From Candidatus Nitrosopumilus sp. (lineage in GTDB: Archaea > Thermoproteota > Nitrososphaeria > Nitrososphaerales > Nitrosopumilaceae): a stretch of 64,000 nt of DNA. Every line of letters begins with the position of its first letter. Position 1 is the stretch's first letter. This document shows positions 53,627 through 61,219 of this stretch, one piece after another. The DNA is taken from contig JAILWG010000004.1 in NCBI GenBank assembly GCA_025699075.1, forward strand, positions 1 through 64,000, given 5' to 3'. The translations under genes were made by a program, and so were the position numbers. Under the pieces are notes generated by a model. The model did not search any database. It was not told the DNA's origin and saw nothing but the letters and a program-made list of their open reading frames with translations.

Positions 53627-53715
53627 TTATCGCATACTAACTGTATTCATACACCTGCGATAGTACGACCAGTCCAACCGGAGTCATAATGGGTGCCCAT
53701 ATGGGCACCCTTTTC
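53627..53715 (+). ncRNA. Candidate structured small RNA
   Basis: The locus has no ORF of note and a markedly higher GC content than its surroundings. TATCGCA (53628-53634) pairs with TGCGATA (53656-53662). A central 'GACCAGTCCAACCGGAGTC' has partial pairing. At the end a perfect 20-nt palindrome is followed by TTTTC. With the TATA-like box upstream this has every part of a short RNA gene of about 85 nt. I do not recognise it as tRNA, 5S, SRP, RNase P or C/D-box RNA. Confidence 0.55.
53691..53714 (+). terminator. Perfect palindromic hairpin with T tail
   Basis: GGGTGCCCATATGGGCACCC is a perfect 20-nt inverted repeat and is followed on the + strand by TTTT. It could end the candidate RNA, or act as a bidirectional barrier next to the minus-strand gene whose stop is at 53714. 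Confidence 0.6.
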
Positions 53716-54064
53716 AATTAAAATTATTTACTGAATCTGTATTTTCAGGCCCATTTTCTGGTTCTTTTTTTGGCGTTTCAGGTTTTGGAGGAACAAGAAT
53801 TGCTTTTTTGATTAATGCGGCGCGGTCTTTGATGATTTGGTTAAATTCGCGCATATCATCCAAACCTGGGGTTTGCTGTTGGTTTTGATATGCTTGCAGA
53901 AATCCTGAATATACACATCCTGTAATTATTCCAAATGCTGTATCTGGAACTGATTCTATCTCTGGAACAAAGTTTTCTGCAATTTGTTTATACGACTCTG
54001 ATTCATTAATGTAGTAATCAATCAAACTATCGATAAAGTCTCTGTTCTCTTTGGAGATTGTCAT
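53714..54064 (-). CDS. Conserved hypothetical protein with Pro/Lys-rich tail
   Basis: The 116-residue protein has a helical core ('DSLIDYYINESESYKQIAENF', 'GIITGCVYSGFLQAYQNQQ') and a disordered tail rich in Pro, Lys and Glu ending NNFN. It may be soluble and oligomeric. No family is known. Its stop lies four bases from a GC-rich palindrome. Confidence 0.6.
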   Translation of the reverse strand: MTISKENRDFIDSLIDYYINESESYKQIAENFVPEIESVPDTAFGIITGCVYSGFLQAYQNQQQTPGLDDMREFNQIIKDRAALIKKAILVPPKPETPKKEPENGPENTDSVNNFN

Positions 54065-54127
54065 CTGTACTTTCTTAATTTCCTAGTTTATTTAATTGTC
54101 TTTGATTAATCGTTTATTTATTCATCA

Positions 54128-54598
54128 ATGATTTTCAGGTTATTGTGGAAATTAGAATTTGATGAAGATTATTTTCGAATATATGATTCTAAAAAACTCA
54201 TTGCAGGATACTTTGATCCTGATTATGGGGATATTTTCACAAGAGATGATTCTGAAGAAATTATCTCATCAATGCTAAAAAACCATGATAAAATCCCCGG
54301 TGGCATCATTATGGTCCCCCTTGTAAAATTTGGATTGTTTGACACTGATTTGGATACTACTTTGACTAATGTTGAAGAACAAGTAATTCGAGTAAACGAA
54401 CATTTACAAAAATGGAAAAACCTGATATCGAAAATTCACCCTTCATTTCATTCTGTCAGAATATCTCATACTGATCAAGATATGCTTACCATTACTTTTC
54501 CTATAAAATTCTCAAAACCCACGCCTCTTGAAAAAACATCTTTGCTTGAAGAACTCTTTGACACTTTAGAAATGCTAAAAAATTCTGGTTTATTGTAA
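54128..54598 (+). CDS. Conserved hypothetical soluble protein
   Basis: The 156-residue protein mixes strands and helices ('WKLEFDEDYFRIYDSKKLIAGYFD', 'VEEQVIRVNEHLQKWKNLISKIHP'). It has no signal peptide or membrane helix and no cysteine. It is convergent with the next gene. Family unknown. Confidence 0.58.
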   Translation: MIFRLLWKLEFDEDYFRIYDSKKLIAGYFDPDYGDIFTRDDSEEIISSMLKNHDKIPGGIIMVPLVKFGLFDTDLDTTLTNVEEQVIRVNEHLQKWKNLISKIHPSFHSVRISHTDQDMLTITFPIKFSKPTPLEKTSLLEELFDTLEMLKNSGLL

Positions 54599-54604
54599 TC
54601 TCTT

Positions 54605-55294
54605 CTAAGGCAAATGGTCTTGTTTCCATTTTTCGGCATCATTGATGCAGTTAAACCATTTAATCTCTATTTCATCTGAATCAAATTCGCCTAATTCATT
54701 TTTGAATTCTAACTCACATTTGTTCTTCATGTTCTCTGAGATTTGAATCACTTTTTGTTTCAATACGTTATCTGGCGGTGAAAATTTGTCTGCCTCATCA
54801 AACTCTACAATTCCTGATTTAGCTAGTTGGAATTCCACCAGTCCCAAATTTTCAAATTCATATGCTTCTTGAATTTGTGTATCTGATCTTACTTTGGCTG
54901 ATTCATCTCCTGTTCTAATCCATTTGATGTACTCGATATCGCTTTTCAATTGAGTTTCAGATGAAATCTTGAATAATTCTACAGAACTTGCAAATAATTC
55001 TGGTGTGTCTAGTTTGTCGTATCTAGAAATAATCTCTTCAAAATTTGTGACATGCTTTTCATAATAATTTAATAATTCTTCTTTTGTAATGTCTCCTTCA
55101 TCCCATTTAATTTTCTCAGAATAGAATTTTGTCTGCAAATCTGCAACATCTTGTTGAATTTGTGCCAATTCATTCCCAAATTGGAAACCTCTTTGCTTTG
55201 TTTGCTCTGCAGAATAATTGTATCCTACCACTGCTATGATGATTATGATGCCTATTATGGCAATTGAAATATTTTGTATTTTATTTTTCTTCAA
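54605..55294 (-). CDS. Membrane-anchored helical protein
   Basis: The 229-residue protein has an N-terminal membrane helix (about 8-26) and an extracytoplasmic, mostly helical domain ('AQIQQDVADLQTKFYSEK', 'YEKHVTNFEEIISRYD') with two late Cys (KNKCELE, FNCIND). It may be a sensor or adhesion module. Its start overlaps the preceding gene by four bases (ATGA-like), so the two are coupled. Confidence 0.62.
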   Translation of the reverse strand: MKKNKIQNISIAIIGIIIIIAVVGYNYSAEQTKQRGFQFGNELAQIQQDVADLQTKFYSEKIKWDEGDITKEELLNYYEKHVTNFEEIISRYDKLDTPELFASSVELFKISSETQLKSDIEYIKWIRTGDESAKVRSDTQIQEAYEFENLGLVEFQLAKSGIVEFDEADKFSPPDNVLKQKVIQISENMKNKCELEFKNELGEFDSDEIEIKWFNCINDAEKWKQDHLP

Positions 55295-55581
55295 AGATAA
55301 TCTATGTAATTTCCTTCATCATCTAGTTTTAATTCAATTGTAAACTCTGTACCGCTGATAAAAGAATCGTTTCTGGTTGTTCTAACTCTTCCAATTACCA
55401 ATTCATATGGCCAAATCTCTACAACTATTGCGCCTACCTTGGCGATTGGAGTTTCTGTAATTTCCATGTCTTCACGTTTGACTCCGTGTCTTTCAAGCAT
55501 GTGTAATGCATGATCTAACAATGGTTTTGGATTATTGTAATTTAGTACCCATACTGGTGCTTCATAATCAATTTTTTGCAA
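55291..55581 (-). CDS. Conserved hypothetical protein
   Basis: The 96-residue protein begins at TTG and contains 'APVWVLNYNNPKPLLDHALHMLERHG' and 'GAIVVEIWPYELVIGRVRTTRND'. It is a small alpha/beta protein with no metal ligands. It overlaps the start of the membrane-anchored gene downstream. Family unknown. Confidence 0.58.
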   Translation of the reverse strand: MQKIDYEAPVWVLNYNNPKPLLDHALHMLERHGVKREDMEITETPIAKVGAIVVEIWPYELVIGRVRTTRNDSFISGTEFTIELKLDDEGNYIDYL

Positions 55582-55614
55582 TTTGAAACAATCCTAAATT
55601 TACTCATATAACAA

Positions 55615-55848
55615 TTATTCGGGGTTTATGATGTTTAGTGTCATTGTGCTTACAACTCTGGAAAGTCTTCGAATTGTTGCTATGACTTTCTCAAAATCAT
55701 CTTGGTTTTCTGTTTGAATTTCTGCAATTACGTCATATGCCCCAAAAGTAAGATGTGCATTGCTAATGTCTTGCATTTGTTTAAGCTCATCTACAATGTA
55801 TTCTTCTGCTCCTAGATCACAATTTAATAGAATGAATCCTTTATGCAT
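55615..55848 (-). CDS. Stand-alone Lrp/AsnC ligand-binding (RAM) domain
   Basis: The 77-residue protein matches the RAM fold ('FILLNCDLGAEEYIVDELKQM', 'AHLTFGAYDVIAEIQTEN', 'VVSTMTLNII') and resembles 47092-47331 along its length. It has no DNA-binding part. It may bind amino acids and form homo- or hetero-oligomers with full Lrp proteins. It lies downstream of the DEAD-box helicase gene on the same strand. Confidence 0.82.
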   Translation of the reverse strand: MHKGFILLNCDLGAEEYIVDELKQMQDISNAHLTFGAYDVIAEIQTENQDDFEKVIATIRRLSRVVSTMTLNIINPE

Positions 55849-55898
55849 TACTTTATCTTGAAATAATTAGAAAGTTCAAGTCTTTAAGTTTTACAGTA

Positions 55899-57218
55899 TT
55901 ACCATCTACTACGTCCGCCGTAGCTGTTTCTGGTTCCTTCTCTATCGCTTGATCTTTTTCTACCGCCTCTATCATCTCTTGGGTTTCCACCTCTATCTGA
56001 TCTTCCATATCCTCCGGAACGACCTCCTCTGGAATAATTAGATCTTGATTGCCCTCCATATCTTCTTGATGGCGTTTGTCTTTTTAGAGGATCTGGAATT
56101 GAAATCTGAATTCCCATTTCTTGATTCAAATCTTTTATTGGAACTTTGATTTGACGTTTGATGAGATTCCAATCTCCTACTGATGAATATGATACAAATG
56201 TAACTGCTTTGCCCAACGCTCCTGCTCTAGCTGTTCTTCCGATTCTGTGAAAATAGGCCATCTCTTGATTTGGAACATCATAATTGATCACTAATTCTAC
56301 TCTTGGAACATCAATTCCTCTTGATGCAACATCTGTTGCAACCAGAATGTCTGCTTTACCGCTTCTGAATTTTCCCATTGATTGTTCTCTTCTGTGCTGT
56401 GACATGTCTCCTTCGATAGCCACTGCATTGAATTTTTCTTGATGAAGGAACTTTGCAACATCTCTTGTTCTATACTTTGTTGAGCAAAATACAATGCTCT
56501 GTCCCTTGATTGGTTTGATAAAGTCAATAAGATACTTGAATTTGTCTCTGTCTTTAATCACTAAATATGATTGGTCAATTCCTTCTCCACTAAGATCATC
56601 TGCATCTAGCAAGAATTGTTTTGGATTTTTCAGATAGTCTTCTGAAAGTCTTAGAATTTCAGTTGGCATTGTTGCTGAAAACAATGACATTACTCTTTCT
56701 TCTGGGGCTAAATCTAGGATAAACTGAATATCATCTACAAATCCCATGTCTAACATGGTGTCTGCCTCATCTAGAACAATGTGTGAAATATCTCTGAGTT
56801 CAATTGAGCCTCTTTTTAGGTGGTCTATTAGTCTGCCTGGGGTTGCTACTACGATTTCAACTCCTCTGTGAAGTGCATCTAATTGAATTCCCATTCCTTG
56901 TCCTCCGTAAACTGTTGCGATTCTGATTCCTGTATGTTTTCCAAATTTCTTGATTTCATCGGTGATTTGCATGGCAAGTTCTCTTGTTGGGGCCATGATT
57001 AATCCTTGAATTCCTTTTTTTGGCTTGATCTGTTGCAACATTGATAATGCAAATGCTGCAGTTTTTCCTGAACCTGTATGGGCTTGTCCTACAACATCTC
57101 TGCCTGAAAGTAATACTGGAATAACTGCTTCTTGAATTGGAAATGCTTCTTCAAATCCTTGCTCAGAAATACCTTTCAGCACATCGTCGCTTAATCCTAA
57201 ATCTTGAAATTTTGTCAT
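55899..57218 (-). CDS. DEAD-box RNA helicase with RGG-rich tail
   Basis: From ATG 57218 (MTKFQDLGLS) the 439-residue helicase shows the Q motif, AHTGSGKTAA, 'APTRELAMQ', VLDEADTMLD, 'SATMP', 'ATDVASRGID' and 'HRIGRTARAG' in standard order. The last 60 residues are an Arg/Gly/Ser-rich tail with many RGG-like steps, which binds RNA and may form condensates. It probably remodels rRNA or mRNA, possibly in the cold. An upstream start at 57263 is less likely. Confidence 0.92.
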   Translation of the reverse strand: MTKFQDLGLSDDVLKGISEQGFEEAFPIQEAVIPVLLSGRDVVGQAHTGSGKTAAFALSMLQQIKPKKGIQGLIMAPTRELAMQITDEIKKFGKHTGIRIATVYGGQGMGIQLDALHRGVEIVVATPGRLIDHLKRGSIELRDISHIVLDEADTMLDMGFVDDIQFILDLAPEERVMSLFSATMPTEILRLSEDYLKNPKQFLLDADDLSGEGIDQSYLVIKDRDKFKYLIDFIKPIKGQSIVFCSTKYRTRDVAKFLHQEKFNAVAIEGDMSQHRREQSMGKFRSGKADILVATDVASRGIDVPRVELVINYDVPNQEMAYFHRIGRTARAGALGKAVTFVSYSSVGDWNLIKRQIKVPIKDLNQEMGIQISIPDPLKRQTPSRRYGGQSRSNYSRGGRSGGYGRSDRGGNPRDDRGGRKRSSDREGTRNSYGGRSRW

Positions 57219-57320
57219 TTTATTTTTTTCTCTTTGGCAATGACGAAAAAGCTCATTGCCCACTCGTCATTATTCTGATGCTTAATCCCTGTTTTGCCCT
57301 AATAAACGCTTGTTATTTTT

Positions 57321-58115
57321 TTATGCATCCAATTGAGCGTCAATTATTTTTTTGAAACTCTCAAATGGTTGGGCTCCTTTCAATTCTACAAATCCTATCT
57401 GATCATTTCCTATGAAGAATCCTGGAGTTCCTGTGACTCCATAATTTCTTCCATCATCTAGATCTTTTTTGATTTCTTCAATGTGTTTTCCGCTAGTAAG
57501 ACATGAATCAAATATTTCTTGATCTAGTTCTATGTTTGAAGCATATTGACTGAACAAAGATAATCCTTCAGCAGTATCCACTTTATTCCACTCATTTTGT
57601 TTTTCAAATAACATGTCGTGCATTTCTCTAAACTTGTTTTGATCATTTGCACATTCTGCAGCTACTGATGCAGGTAATGCATTTGGATGAATGCTTTGAA
57701 TAGGAAAGTCTCTGAAAATTAATTTTACTTTTCCTTGTTCAATATATTCATCGAGAATTAATGGGAGTGTCTGGGTGTGGAATCTTGCGCAAAATGGACA
57801 CTGAAAGTCTGAAAACTCAATTATTGATATTGGTGCATCTGGATTTCCTATTATAGGATCATTGTCTTCTGAAATTTTCACTGGTGCTGCTGCTTGTTTT
57901 GTTGGTAACTGATTTTGCAGTAACTTTAATTCTAGTTTGGATAATGCTTTGTCTAGTTCTTCTGCTGTAATTTGGTTTGAATTTAGGCTTGAGGTGTATG
58001 ATCCTGCAAAGAATGCTGCAACTCCGACGATGATAATTAATCCAATGATTAATCCATTAAATGTTGATTTTTTAACAGTAATGTTCTCTTTATTTTCTAA
58101 TTCTCCTGAACTCAT
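57321..58115 (-). CDS. DsbA-like thiol:disulfide oxidoreductase, membrane anchored
   Basis: The 264-residue protein has an N-terminal membrane helix (about 22-42), a coiled segment and a DsbA domain with FSDFQCPFCARF (Cys106, Cys109). 'GVTGTPGFFIGN' carries the cis-Pro loop. It faces the outside and probably forms or exchanges disulfides in secreted proteins, of which this window has many. The tRNA-Thr gene lies just upstream on the same strand. Confidence 0.88.
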   Translation of the reverse strand: MSSGELENKENITVKKSTFNGLIIGLIIIVGVAAFFAGSYTSSLNSNQITAEELDKALSKLELKLLQNQLPTKQAAAPVKISEDNDPIIGNPDAPISIIEFSDFQCPFCARFHTQTLPLILDEYIEQGKVKLIFRDFPIQSIHPNALPASVAAECANDQNKFREMHDMLFEKQNEWNKVDTAEGLSLFSQYASNIELDQEIFDSCLTSGKHIEEIKKDLDDGRNYGVTGTPGFFIGNDQIGFVELKGAQPFESFKKIIDAQLDA

Positions 58116-58185
58116 CTTAATTATTTAAAATTCAGTATACTTATTCCTATTGCCAACTCTTGGGTTGGTTTTTAGAAAGTAAAAA

Positions 58186-58258
58186 GCCAATGACGGGATC
58201 TGAACCCATGACCTATTGATTACAAATCAATTGCTCTACCAGGCTGAGCTACATTGGC
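58186..58258 (-). tRNA. tRNA-Thr (anticodon TGT)
   Basis: Read on the minus strand, GCCAATG pairs with CATTGGC as a seven-base acceptor stem. The D arm is GCTC...GAGC, and the anticodon stem ATTGA/TCAAT encloses TTTGTAA with anticodon TGT. The T arm ATGGG-TTCAGAT-CCCGT is intact apart from one G-U pair. CCA is not encoded. The cloverleaf is complete with no intron. Confidence 0.95.
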
Positions 58259-58382
58259 ACGAAGTAGAATGAACTTTTTGACGGTTTAAAGTGTTACCTG
58301 TGGTTAATTTCAAAATGTTTTTTATTCGAAAATCGTCAAATTCACCGTCAGTTTATAATAATCATGTATTTTGATACCTGTA

Positions 58383-58613
58383 ATGAGGTACATCGAACCT
58401 ACAAAGGTTAAGGTTTTGATGATGATGTTTTTTGCAACTGGCTCAATTGGCATTGTGATTGGATTGTCTCCTATTGCTGGACCACAACAGACTATGATGA
58501 TTACCTTCATGGGTGTGATAAATATTGGATTGGGTGCGTTCTTTACATTCATCTTTTTGACACAGACTCAAAAAGAGCCTGATAAAAGAAAGAAGAAAAG
58601 AAAAAGTGATTAA
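58383..58613 (+). CDS. Small two-helix membrane protein
   Basis: From ATG 58383 the product has 76 residues with two membrane helices (about 8-27 and 37-58) and a basic Lys/Arg tail. A TTG at 58371 would add four residues. A similar plan is seen at 47328-47531. No family is recognised. Confidence 0.6.
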   Translation: MRYIEPTKVKVLMMMFFATGSIGIVIGLSPIAGPQQTMMITFMGVINIGLGAFFTFIFLTQTQKEPDKRKKKRKSD

Positions 58614-58663
58614 CACTTTGAATGTCTTTTTTAAAATAATATTTTGTTGAAGTTTTCGATTAA

Positions 58664-58673
58664 AGTATAAATA
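58664..58673 (+). promoter_or_regulatory. TATA-like box of the arginine decarboxylase gene
   Basis: AGTATAAATA lies about 25-35 nt before ATG 58699. This fits an archaeal promoter with a short leader. Confidence 0.5.
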
Positions 58674-58698
58674 CTAACTTTCTTTCATCAATTCAGAA

Positions 58699-59250
58699 AT
58701 GTTAGATTTAGTTGCAAAGAATTTGTTTCTTACAAAAGGTAAAGGCGTTCATGAAGATCGATTAACAAGTTTTGAATATGCTCTTAGAGATGCAGGTATT
58801 GCAGGAACAAATCTTGTTCTAATTTCAAGCATATTTCCACCTAAAGCAAAATTAATCTCTAGAAAAGAGGGCTTGAAAAAAATTTCACCTGGACAAATTC
58901 TGTTTACGATTTATTCAAAAAATCAAACAAATGAGCCTCATAGAGTTTGTTCTGCATCTGTAGGACTTGCTCAACCAAAAGACAAATCTCGATATGGCTA
59001 CCTCTCTGAATATGAGGCCTTTGGACAAAATGAAATTCAAGCAGGTGATTATGCTGAGGACATTGCAGCACAAATGCTTGCATCCTCCTTAGGAATTCCT
59101 TTTGATGCTGATAAGGCATGGAATGAGAAAAGACAACAGTGGTCAATTTCTGGAGAAATTTACAAAACTCACAATATTACATCTGCTACCAAAGGAGACA
59201 AAGATGGAAAATGGACCACTGTCTTTGCTGCTGCTGTTCTTTTACTGTAA
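58699..59250 (+). CDS. pdaD: Pyruvoyl-dependent arginine decarboxylase
   Basis: The 183-residue proenzyme cleaves itself between two Ser in NLVLISSIFPP (Ser43-Ser44) to form the pyruvoyl group. Further features are 'LFTIYSKNQTNEPHRVCSASVGLA', 'YGYLSEYEAFGQNE' and 'AEDIAAQML'. It converts arginine to agmatine and CO2, the first step toward putrescine. The ureohydrolase at 35285-36172 is the candidate next enzyme. Its stop abuts the convergent gene without any gap. Confidence 0.9.
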   Translation: MLDLVAKNLFLTKGKGVHEDRLTSFEYALRDAGIAGTNLVLISSIFPPKAKLISRKEGLKKISPGQILFTIYSKNQTNEPHRVCSASVGLAQPKDKSRYGYLSEYEAFGQNEIQAGDYAEDIAAQMLASSLGIPFDADKAWNEKRQQWSISGEIYKTHNITSATKGDKDGKWTTVFAAAVLLL

Positions 59251-60393
59251 TTATTTTTTGTAGCCTTTAAGATAGAATAATGCGGCTGCTATTGCAACTA
59301 TTGTAATTATAATTACAACTGTGATGGATTCATCAAATTCTGATTTTTCCGATTTAATGTCTCCAAGAGAAAAAATTAATTCGTTTTTGTCAATGGATGT
59401 TTCTTTGCCAAAAATATATTTTCCTTGAATTCTCTGCCCTGCATCTGGATCAAAAATCCACCCATTACTTGTAATGTCTGTAGGTATTTTCTCATTATCA
59501 GTTATTTGTGTGGGGAGAACTCTTCCTTTAATTTCTGATATGCTGGTATCTTCATCAGATAAAATAACTACTTGAATAATTGAATTTAGTGGGTAAAACC
59601 CTGTGGAGAAATATTCTGATCTATTAATTTTTTCTATGTTGAGAATTTTTAATGGATTGATTTTGGAGGTTGCCGAAGCTTCTCCTGGGAAATCTACTGA
59701 TAGTTTCAACTGAAATAATGACTTGGAATCTAACGGAATTATAGAAAATGTCATCTTTGCATAATTGTCTTTTGAAAGTTCTTTGGCAATGTCATAAAAT
59801 CCGCCTCCATCACGAATATCTTTTGAAATCATAATGCTGGATATTTTTTCATACATTGATTTGGTGTCTTCCATTGGCATTGTGTATACTGCTGAAATTG
59901 CCCCTCTTCCAGAAATTACTCCTGAAGTTTCAAGTGCTTTATTTGAAACATCATCGCTGTGTAGGAATACTGAATGAAATGTGGCATCTGTATCAAAAAC
60001 TTGATTTATCTCATCAATATACAAATCTGCAAGTTCTCTTGCATTATCTTGTAGTCCAAAAATTCCTCTATCATCATCATCTACTATGACATTGATCATA
60101 ATGCACGATTCATCTACTACTCCAAGAACACATTGATCTTGATTTGTAAAAATGACTGCTGTGATCTGCTTGTTTTCTCTAATCTTCTTTTCTAATTCTG
60201 ATGGGATTTGTATTTCTTGAATGCTTGTGCTTTGTAGTGTTATTGATGCTGTAACATTTTGTGATATACTCTTATCTATGACAATTTGTGCTGTTTCTTG
60301 AAAAGTTGAAAGACTCATTTCTTGTGAATATGCAAAGTTTGATACCATTCCAATAATTGCTACTAGTAATAATGGAAATACTATTTTCATCAT
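59251..60393 (-). CDS. Secreted protein with C-terminal membrane helix
   Basis: The 380-residue protein has a signal peptide (about 1-23) and a C-terminal membrane helix (about 356-375) with a basic end. The large outer part is strand-rich and has two Cys in 'DQCVLGVVDESCIMI' that could form a disulfide. It has no recognised domain. It likely sits on the cell surface. Its stop touches that of the arginine decarboxylase gene. Confidence 0.65.
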   Translation of the reverse strand: MMKIVFPLLLVAIIGMVSNFAYSQEMSLSTFQETAQIVIDKSISQNVTASITLQSTSIQEIQIPSELEKKIRENKQITAVIFTNQDQCVLGVVDESCIMINVIVDDDDRGIFGLQDNARELADLYIDEINQVFDTDATFHSVFLHSDDVSNKALETSGVISGRGAISAVYTMPMEDTKSMYEKISSIMISKDIRDGGGFYDIAKELSKDNYAKMTFSIIPLDSKSLFQLKLSVDFPGEASATSKINPLKILNIEKINRSEYFSTGFYPLNSIIQVVILSDEDTSISEIKGRVLPTQITDNEKIPTDITSNGWIFDPDAGQRIQGKYIFGKETSIDKNELIFSLGDIKSEKSEFDESITVVIIITIVAIAAALFYLKGYKK

Positions 60394-60530
60394 GTGTGGA
60401 ACTCTAAAAATGAAATTATTAAATTTACTCTCTTGTTTGATTCATGTCTTTTGTATGTAGATGTTTTTTATTTCTAAACAATAATGTTTTAACTGGTAAC
60501 TAATATTCCCATTAATGCAAGTATCTGAGT

Positions 60531-61103
60531 ATGGCGTTAATTCCTTTTTTGGTAGATCTTTTCCTACATCCTGTCATTCAACTAATTGCTGTTTTGGGTG
60601 CTTTTGGTATTGGGTTATTCCAAGGAATAGTTCTTGGCAGAGCTATTTTGGTGAGATTCCCGAGATTACAAAATCATGTTAAAACCGTATCTGTTACACT
60701 GTTTGTTTTGTTTTTGATAAATGCTATTTTGAGTGTACCCCGTTTTGCTTCTCCTGAAAAAATCAGTTTGTCTAGTTTATCTGCAGGCAGTCCTGCTGAA
60801 ATTGCTTCTTCATTGTTTTTAATTTTTGGAATGAATACTGGATTTCTGACTGTGTTGGCAATTTCTGTAACTGTTATGAGTTTTGTTGTTTTGAAATTTA
60901 CTTCTTTAAACGGCGTTACCAAAATATTCGTCTTCTTTTTTAGTGCACTCATTTTGATTTTGACTGCTGTCAGCAGATTTACTGATTTTACTCCTAGCAC
61001 ATTTGAAGTCTTGTTATATTTTCTATATCAATTGGGAATTACTATTGGAATTTTGATGGGTTCTATTAGAAAAATCAAACCTAAGAATCCTGACTTGAAA
61101 TAA
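60531..61103 (+). CDS. Conserved multi-helix membrane protein
   Basis: The 190-residue protein has about five membrane helices and a basic tail (RKIKPKNPDLK). Its last helix 'LLYFLYQLGITIGILMGSI' resembles that of 47635-48324, which suggests distant relatedness. No catalytic residues are visible. Function unknown. Confidence 0.6.
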   Translation: MALIPFLVDLFLHPVIQLIAVLGAFGIGLFQGIVLGRAILVRFPRLQNHVKTVSVTLFVLFLINAILSVPRFASPEKISLSSLSAGSPAEIASSLFLIFGMNTGFLTVLAISVTVMSFVVLKFTSLNGVTKIFVFFFSALILILTAVSRFTDFTPSTFEVLLYFLYQLGITIGILMGSIRKIKPKNPDLK

Positions 61104-61110
61104 TTTCAAA

Positions 61111-61120
61111 CGTTTAAATC
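61111..61120 (+). promoter_or_regulatory. TATA-like box before the 61.1-kb RNA
   Basis: CGTTTAAATC lies about 25-28 nt before the start of the hairpin locus. The distance suits an archaeal promoter. Confidence 0.4.
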
Positions 61121-61138
61121 AGATTGTCTTTGACTTTG

Positions 61139-61205
61139 TATTGACATCGAATTCAAACCGTTCGGGGAACAAGCTGGCAGTCCATGCGTTGGACTGTCAG
61201 CCCCA
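61139..61205 (+). ncRNA. Candidate structured small RNA
   Basis: In the gap between two convergent genes, CTGGCAGTCCA (61174-61184) pairs with TGGACTGTCAG (61190-61200) around a five-base loop TGCGT; all eleven pairs hold if one G-U is allowed. GGGG (61164-61167) pairs with CCCC (61201-61204) outside it, leaving AACAAG as an internal bulge. An upstream TATA-like box is correctly spaced. No ORF lies here. It is not a recognised RNA class. A terminal T run is weak. Confidence 0.5.
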
Positions 61206-61219
61206 TTTATTCTAAAAAT

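Noticed and set aside
55853-56059. Acidic minus-strand frame at the end of the helicase gene
   Set aside because: It is the RGG-coding tail of the helicase read in another frame, which gives a Glu-rich sequence.
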